From NCBI GenBank assembly GCA_024278655.1, contig JAJRSV010000478.1:1-11265 (forward strand): 11,265 bases of DNA, read 5' to 3'. Shown here piece by piece: positions 6,638 to 11,265 of this stretch. Position numbers and translations under genes: made by a program. The notes below the pieces were generated by a model. That model was given only the letters and a program-made list of their open reading frames with translations. It searched no databases and was not told where the DNA came from. Within the stretch, counting starts at the first letter, position 1. The number at the start of each line of letters is the position of its first letter. Origin of the DNA: Bacteroidota bacterium. Its GTDB lineage: Bacteria > Bacteroidota > Ignavibacteria > Ignavibacteriales > Ignavibacteriaceae.

Positions 6638-6974
6638 AGGTGACGTTAGCATCATCTATTTAAAAGGTTACCTCGATGCACACACGGCACCGGCGTTGGA
6701 AGATAACTTTATGAAATTAATAGATGAAAACAAATTCAAGATAATTGCAAACTTTAGCGAACTTGAATACATAAGCAGTGCGGGTTTGGGTGTGTTCATG
6801 GCTTATATCGAAAAAATAAGAGACAACAAAGGCGATATAAAACTTACCAATATGAGTGAAAAAGTTTTTAACATATTCGATCTGTTAGGATTTCCTCTTT
6901 TATACGAAATATTTAAAACCGAAGAAGAAGCGTTGGAAAAATTTAACGAAAGCAAAAGCGTTGGAAACGAATAA
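6606..6974 (+). CDS. STAS-domain anti-anti-sigma factor (RsbV-like)
   Basis: A 122-residue STAS protein, the expected phospho-switch antagonist of the kinase encoded next to it. The phosphosite loop is seen in FSELEYISSAGLGVFM, residues 50-65, with Ser58 as the likely phosphorylated residue. The N-terminal strand (GDVSIIYLKGYLDAHT, 12-27) and the final helix (EEALEKF) are typical of the family. The ATG at 6606 is supported by CGGAG six bases upstream, although it lies inside the end of the phosphatase gene. It sits between phosphatase and kinase in the classic RsbU-RsbV-RsbW order. Compared with the STAS protein at 1700-2038 it is a diverged paralogue (SSAGLG against NSSGLG). Confidence 0.93.
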   Translation: MAEFSTSVVNKGDVSIIYLKGYLDAHTAPALEDNFMKLIDENKFKIIANFSELEYISSAGLGVFMAYIEKIRDNKGDIKLTNMSEKVFNIFDLLGFPLLYEIFKTEEEALEKFNESKSVGNE

Positions 6975-7404
6975 TAAATATAAAAGTGAATTGCAGGTAA
7001 AAAGCAAAACAGAAAATCTTTCGCTGATAAGAGATTTTGTAAGCAGCAAAGCCGAAGCCGCAAAGTTCTCGCGTGAAGAAATAGAGAACATTATGCTTGC
7101 CGTTGACGAAGCTTGCACAAATATTATTAAGCATGCTTATAAATCCAATCCCGACGGTAAAATAAATATCAAAATCGAGTATAACTCCGATAAGTTTGTA
7201 ATTACAATAGAAGACTACGGGCGCTCTTTCGATCCAGAAAAAGTTCCTGTACCCGACCTTCCCCGCTATCACTGCGAAAAGAAAGTCGGCGGACTGGGAA
7301 TATATTTGATGAAAACATTAATGGATGATGTTAAATATATTTCGGTTCCGGGAAAATATAACCGTGTAATTCTTTCCAAAAATTTTAGCGTATCGCAAAA
7401 TTGA
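6961..7404 (+). CDS. RsbW/SpoIIAB-type serine kinase (HATPase_c, anti-sigma-type)
   Basis: A 147-residue GHKL-fold protein, the usual size for RsbW/SpoIIAB/BtrW. Such kinases bind and inhibit a partner (often a sigma factor) and phosphorylate a STAS protein, which frees or captures the partner. ATP-site motifs are present: the N box as AVDEACTNIIKHAY (47-60, with Glu50 and Asn54), the G1 box as DYGRSFDP (85-92) and the G2 box as GGLGIYLMKTLMD (110-122). The start is TTG at 6961, overlapping the STAS stop by 14 bp; no upstream ATG fits the frame and the next Met is in the N box. No sigma-B-type gene is adjacent, so the inhibited partner is unknown. The adjacent STAS product is the likely substrate. 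Confidence 0.92.
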   Translation: METNNKYKSELQVKSKTENLSLIRDFVSSKAEAAKFSREEIENIMLAVDEACTNIIKHAYKSNPDGKINIKIEYNSDKFVITIEDYGRSFDPEKVPVPDLPRYHCEKKVGGLGIYLMKTLMDDVKYISVPGKYNRVILSKNFSVSQN

Positions 7405-9083
7405 TGAGTGATACTAAAAACTTAAAACTAAAGCGGAATCTTACTGCTCTTGTTGATTTCAGCAGGATAATAAATTCAAGCATCGATCTTCAGTTTATTC
7501 TGAACAATGTTTTGTTAACCTGCCTCGGAAAGTTTCTGGCAACAAGGGGGTTAATTGCTTTAAACGAAAACGGAGTGATAAGAGTTAAGCATTCAAAAGG
7601 AATAAGCGATAAGCTGATAGAAAAGTTTCCTTTGCTCGATGCCGGGGATAACTGCCTCAATTCCGATTCGCTTAAAAAGTTTAGGAACTCTGCCAAACTT
7701 AAAGCCGCCGAAAAAATCAGCTCGTCGGATGATTGTGTGGGAATTGTGTGCCTTGGCGAAAAGCTTAACAAAACCGAATACACACAAGACGACCTCGAGT
7801 TTTTAAAAACAATCCTTAATATTTCAGCTACGGCAATACAAAACTCGGTTAGGATAAATGAACTCCAGAAAGTAAACAGGGAGCTGGATTCAAGGATTCA
7901 AAGACTCAACTCGTTGTTTGAATTGAGCAAAGAGTTCGGGTTGTTTTCCGAATCGACCAAAGTAAGCAAACTGCTGGTCTTTTCGCTTATCGGTCAGTTT
8001 CTTATTCAGAAATTTGCGGTAGTGGTTTTTGAGGATGGGAAAATCGATATCCTGGAATCGAAGTTCGACAAAGATGAACTGATAAAAGTTGTTGAGGAAA
8101 GCGGTTCAAGAGAAATTACCGAAACAATTAATGTTGAAGAGCTTGATGAAAAGTACGAAGGATTTAAGCGGCTCGGTATAAACTTAATCGTTCCGATGCA
8201 GGTGCAGGGTAAAACAAAAGGACTGATTCTTTTAGGTGAAAGGATTAATAAGCAGCCGTACTCCGAAACCGATATCGAGTTTATTTATTCTGTCGGAAGT
8301 CTTGCAATTATCTCTATCGAAAATAAGCGTTTGTTTCAGGAAGAACTGGAGAAGCGGAAACTTGAAGAAGAGCTTGACCTTGCACGCGAAATTCAGCAGA
8401 ATCTTCTTCCGCAAACACTGCCTGCTTACAGCAGTTACGATATCGCCGCACTCAACATGTCGTCGAAACAGGTTGGCGGAGATTATTACGATGTTATTCC
8501 TTTAGACGAAAACAAGTTTTGTGTTGCAATAGCCGATGTTTCGGGCAAAGGTTTTCCCGCTTCACTTTTGATGGCAAACATACAGGCGTTTTTACAAATA
8601 ATATGCAGGCAAAAAGTTAACCTTCCGGATGCTACCGCTTTAATTAACGATTTGATTTGTGCCAACACAAGCGACGGAAGATTTATAACTTTCTTTTGGG
8701 CTTTGATGGATAATGCGGCAAGAAAAATCACGTATGTTAATGCCGGGCATAATCCGCCTTTGTTAATAAGAGACGGAAAAATAACCAAGCTGAAAAAAGG
8801 CGGAATGATTTTCGGTGTAATGGAAACTTCTGTGCCGTATATTTCCGAAACCATAAGCTTGAAAAAAGATGATGTTCTCATTTTGTTCACCGACGGAGTT
8901 TCGGAAGCGATGAATGTAACGGGAGAAGAGTTCTCGGATGAAAGACTGGAAAAACTTGTGATTGATTTGTCATCGAAAAATGCAGATGAAATTGTGGAAG
9001 GAATTAAAAACGAAGTGCAGCAGTTCAGTAAAGGAACCGATCAGTCGGATGATATAACACTTGTTGTGTTAAAAGTTAAATGA
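7404..9083 (+). CDS. Soluble PP2C/SpoIIE-type serine phosphatase (GAF-GAF-PP2C, RsbU/RsbP-like)
   Basis: A 559-residue cytosolic phosphatase with no membrane segment. Two GAF-like domains are seen at about 10-150 and 170-310, each beginning with a helix of the form LxxLFELSKE or LTALVDFSRI and ending near FLKTILNISATAIQN or IYSVGSLAIISIENK. A helical linker (KLEEELDLAREIQQNLLPQ, about 318-337) leads into the PP2C domain with metal-site Asp residues in GGDYYD (358-363), IADVSGKG (376-383), FTDG (495-498) and DDITLV (549-554). It should counter the kinase by dephosphorylating a STAS protein, with ligand control through the GAF pair. The ATG at 7404 shares one base with the TGA of the kinase gene; this is favoured over a TTG one codon earlier. 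Confidence 0.92.
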   Translation: MSDTKNLKLKRNLTALVDFSRIINSSIDLQFILNNVLLTCLGKFLATRGLIALNENGVIRVKHSKGISDKLIEKFPLLDAGDNCLNSDSLKKFRNSAKLKAAEKISSSDDCVGIVCLGEKLNKTEYTQDDLEFLKTILNISATAIQNSVRINELQKVNRELDSRIQRLNSLFELSKEFGLFSESTKVSKLLVFSLIGQFLIQKFAVVVFEDGKIDILESKFDKDELIKVVEESGSREITETINVEELDEKYEGFKRLGINLIVPMQVQGKTKGLILLGERINKQPYSETDIEFIYSVGSLAIISIENKRLFQEELEKRKLEEELDLAREIQQNLLPQTLPAYSSYDIAALNMSSKQVGGDYYDVIPLDENKFCVAIADVSGKGFPASLLMANIQAFLQIICRQKVNLPDATALINDLICANTSDGRFITFFWALMDNAARKITYVNAGHNPPLLIRDGKITKLKKGGMIFGVMETSVPYISETISLKKDDVLILFTDGVSEAMNVTGEEFSDERLEKLVIDLSSKNADEIVEGIKNEVQQFSKGTDQSDDITLVVLKVK

Positions 9084-11265
9084 ATAAACTCAAAGCCACA
9101 TATATAAAACTAAAGCCGCGAATTATAATTTCGTTCTCGATTATAATAATAGGCATTGCTCTGCTTAATGTTTATCACGTGTTGGAAGTGAAAGTTACAA
9201 GCAACGATGAGTGTTTGTGGATACCGAAACCTGTTACTGCAGACAGCTCGGTTATTCATTTCGATAAAGTTAAAGTAAACGGCGTTACCTGGAATGCCGG
9301 CATTAGAGACGGCGACCGGTTGTTGGAAATAAACGGCGTGCCGCTTAAAAGCACATATCAGGCGCAGGCAATCCTTAATAAGGTTGAAGGCGGAAGTTAC
9401 GCCGAATATGTTGTCAGGAAACCGGACGGAAAAATATTAACTACTAAAGTTTATATTAAAAAGCTTATTCAATACGGAAGTCTTGCAAGTTCGTTATCTG
9501 CACTTATCTGGTTCTTAATCGGCTTTATTGTTTTGATGGCAAAACCCGACGGACTTACGAACAAGCTTTTTTATGCTATCGGCGTTCTTTCCGTATTCGC
9601 TGCAATGGAAGCACTGCTACCGTGGAATATCGTAGGCGGCGAACCTCTTATTACATCGGAATTTCTGTTAACAACAATTATGATTCTCTGGGCAATAGGT
9701 ATAAGTTTTATAGGTGTTGCCGTATTGTATTTTTTCTGGATGTTTCCGCGTCCGTTTAAATTTGCCGAAAAGAAATGGGTAAAAAGATTGCTGATAATAA
9801 TTCCGTCTTTGCTTACTGTTTATGTCCTTTATATCAGCGCTCAGACTTTCATCTTTAAGCAATTAAGCTTTTCATTTTTTATAGGATTTCTTTCCGTCTA
9901 TTCGATTATGGTAGCAATATTAAATATTGTTGCAATCGTTTCTCTTTTTATTAATTACCGGCGTGTTGAAAAGAAGGAACAGAAAAAACCTTTGCTGCTT
10001 ATTATAGTTGCTTTCCTGTTCGGCATAGCGGTTTCAGTTTACGCAAACAGAATTGCACCTGCTATTGCCGATGTTATCTTCAACTCACCCGAATATTATG
10101 CGCCGATAGTATTGATAGTACTTGTACCACTGGCTGTAGCTTATGCTGTGTTCAAATATCAGTTAATGGATGTGAGTGCTGTAATACGAAACGCCATAGT
10201 TTACGGTACTGCAACCGTAACTATTGCCGCAATTTACTTTCTTGTAATTTATCTTGCCGGTCATCAGGTTAGTATGCTGGTAGGAACCGAGAACCGCGGA
10301 ATTGTTGCCGGAATTTTCTTTGTGATTTTTGCTCTCATTTTTCAATCGACCAAAGACAGGTTCCAGGATTTCCTCACCAGGAAATTTTATCCCGAGCAGT
10401 TTGCACATCAAAGAATTTTGGTTGAATTGAGCAACGAACTTGCAACGGCTGTCGGTGTGGAAAATATACTCGAATTGCTGAAGCATACATTTGTCGATGC
10501 GCTTAAGATTGGCAAATTCGGTTTAATGATTTCCGACAAAAAAGGAGAATTGAAATTAGTTGAAAGTGTTGGACTTAATGAAGAAGAATATTTAATCGTT
10601 CAATCGGGCATTTGTGATTTTATAAAGAAGAAATCACTCGTTACTAAATATCCAGCAATTGAGCAGAACGATTTTAAAAAGATTTTCACTTACGAAACAG
10701 CAAGCAAATTACTGCGCGACGAAATTTATACAATCATTCCGATGATGGTAAAACAAAAAGTTGTTGGATTATTGTTATTCGGTTTGAAGCATTCCGGTTC
10801 TCAATTCAGCGGCAAAGATCTCGAATTGCTCTGGGCTGCGGCTAATCAGGCGGCGGTATCTATCGAGAATGCGCGTCTTTACGAATCGGAAGCCGAAAAG
10901 CTGAAGTTAGAGCGTGACCTCGATTTGGCACGGACAATTCAGGAGGGCTTGCTTCCATCCGAAATACCGAGGATAAAAAATCTTGATATCTGCGGCGAGA
11001 TGATTCCCGCAATGCAGGTTGGCGGCGATTACTTCGATCTGCTTCCGGTAAACGGTTCCGACTCTAAACTCTACGTAGTTATCGGTGATGTTTCGGGAAA
11101 AGGATTATCCGCATCGCTTTATATGACAAAGCTTCAAACGATGGTTAAGTTTGCATGCACATCCGAAAAAAGTCCGAAGGAAGTTTTGGTTGAAATTAAC
11201 AAACGGATGTACGGCGAAATTGAACGAAGCTGGTTCGTAACAATGACAATTGCTTATTTCGATCT
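9080..11265 (+). CDS. PDZ-10 TM-GAF-PP2C serine phosphatase (3' end outside window)
   Basis: An open frame of 728 codons that continues past the right edge; its ATG overlaps the previous stop by ATGA. Order of parts: a first membrane segment at about 14-33; a PDZ-like domain at about 58-130 with its carboxylate-loop region and AGIRDGDRLLEINGVPL (73-89); nine more hydrophobic segments between about 136 and 420; a GAF-like domain at about 443-590; a linker LKLERDLDLARTIQEGLLP; then the SpoIIE/PP2C domain with GGDYFD (648-653) and IGDVSGKGLSAS. Basic loops such as RRVEKKEQKK and FKFAEKKWVKR fit ten membrane passes, with the PDZ outside and the phosphatase inside. The visible catalytic half is intact; the last metal-site motifs lie beyond the window. 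Likely input: a peptide or protein terminus sensed outside the cytoplasm. Output, by operon context: dephosphorylation of the STAS protein. Confidence 0.88.
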   Translation, partial: MNKLKATYIKLKPRIIISFSIIIIGIALLNVYHVLEVKVTSNDECLWIPKPVTADSSVIHFDKVKVNGVTWNAGIRDGDRLLEINGVPLKSTYQAQAILNKVEGGSYAEYVVRKPDGKILTTKVYIKKLIQYGSLASSLSALIWFLIGFIVLMAKPDGLTNKLFYAIGVLSVFAAMEALLPWNIVGGEPLITSEFLLTTIMILWAIGISFIGVAVLYFFWMFPRPFKFAEKKWVKRLLIIIPSLLTVYVLYISAQTFIFKQLSFSFFIGFLSVYSIMVAILNIVAIVSLFINYRRVEKKEQKKPLLLIIVAFLFGIAVSVYANRIAPAIADVIFNSPEYYAPIVLIVLVPLAVAYAVFKYQLMDVSAVIRNAIVYGTATVTIAAIYFLVIYLAGHQVSMLVGTENRGIVAGIFFVIFALIFQSTKDRFQDFLTRKFYPEQFAHQRILVELSNELATAVGVENILELLKHTFVDALKIGKFGLMISDKKGELKLVESVGLNEEEYLIVQSGICDFIKKKSLVTKYPAIEQNDFKKIFTYETASKLLRDEIYTIIPMMVKQKVVGLLLFGLKHSGSQFSGKDLELLWAAANQAAVSIENARLYESEAEKLKLERDLDLARTIQEGLLPSEIPRIKNLDICGEMIPAMQVGGDYFDLLPVNGSDSKLYVVIGDVSGKGLSASLYMTKLQTMVKFACTSEKSPKEVLVEINKRMYGEIERSWFVTMTIAYFD

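Noticed and set aside
8486..8890. A 134-codon minus-strand open frame opposite the second phosphatase
   Set aside because: It lies fully within the PP2C domain of an intact plus-strand gene, shows no recognisable domain, and has no start signals; it is a mirror of the coding frame.

Overview
The window is AT-rich (clearly below 50% GC), densely packed bacterial DNA. Three things suggest a member of the Ignavibacteria/Chlorobi–Bacteroidetes (FCB) side of the tree: the A/T-rich codon use, the TTG start codons, and a one-pass histidine-kinase N-terminus of a style I associate with that group. This placement rests on general resemblance only, and I hold it at moderate confidence. No RNA genes, mobile elements, CRISPR arrays or long repeats were seen.

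Left part, minus strand (1-2038). Reading from right to left there is a single-domain STAS (anti-anti-sigma-type) protein, then a hairpin terminator, then purA (adenylosuccinate synthetase), then the N-terminus of a membrane-anchored protein, probably a sensor histidine kinase, that runs off the left edge.

Middle, plus strand (2151-4382). An ECF sigma factor gene and its probable membrane anti-sigma factor overlap by ATGA and end in a strong rho-independent terminator. A sequence that looks like an ECF autopromoter (GGAAC, 16 nt, CGTCT) sits so close to the sigma gene that transcription would begin at or next to its ATG, implying a leaderless message. The anti-sigma protein lacks the zinc ligands of the usual anti-sigma domain. 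It carries a very large extracytoplasmic part with an LTxxQ-like stretch, a degenerate internal repeat and a charged C-terminal coiled coil.

Right part, plus strand (4481-11265, open at the right edge). Five overlapping genes form a partner-switching operon: an 8-TM/GAF/PP2C phosphatase, a STAS antagonist, an RsbW-type serine kinase, a soluble GAF-GAF-PP2C phosphatase, and a PDZ/10-TM/GAF/PP2C phosphatase cut by the window end. By family logic the kinase phosphorylates the STAS protein and the three phosphatases reverse this, each answering a different input: membrane, cytosolic, or the PDZ on the outer face. No sigma-B-type factor is seen, so the final target of the switch is unknown. The locus therefore puts two stress-signalling designs side by side: ECF sigma/anti-sigma, and a multi-input RsbU-RsbV-RsbW-like switch. 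The second STAS protein upstream could connect to the same kinase.
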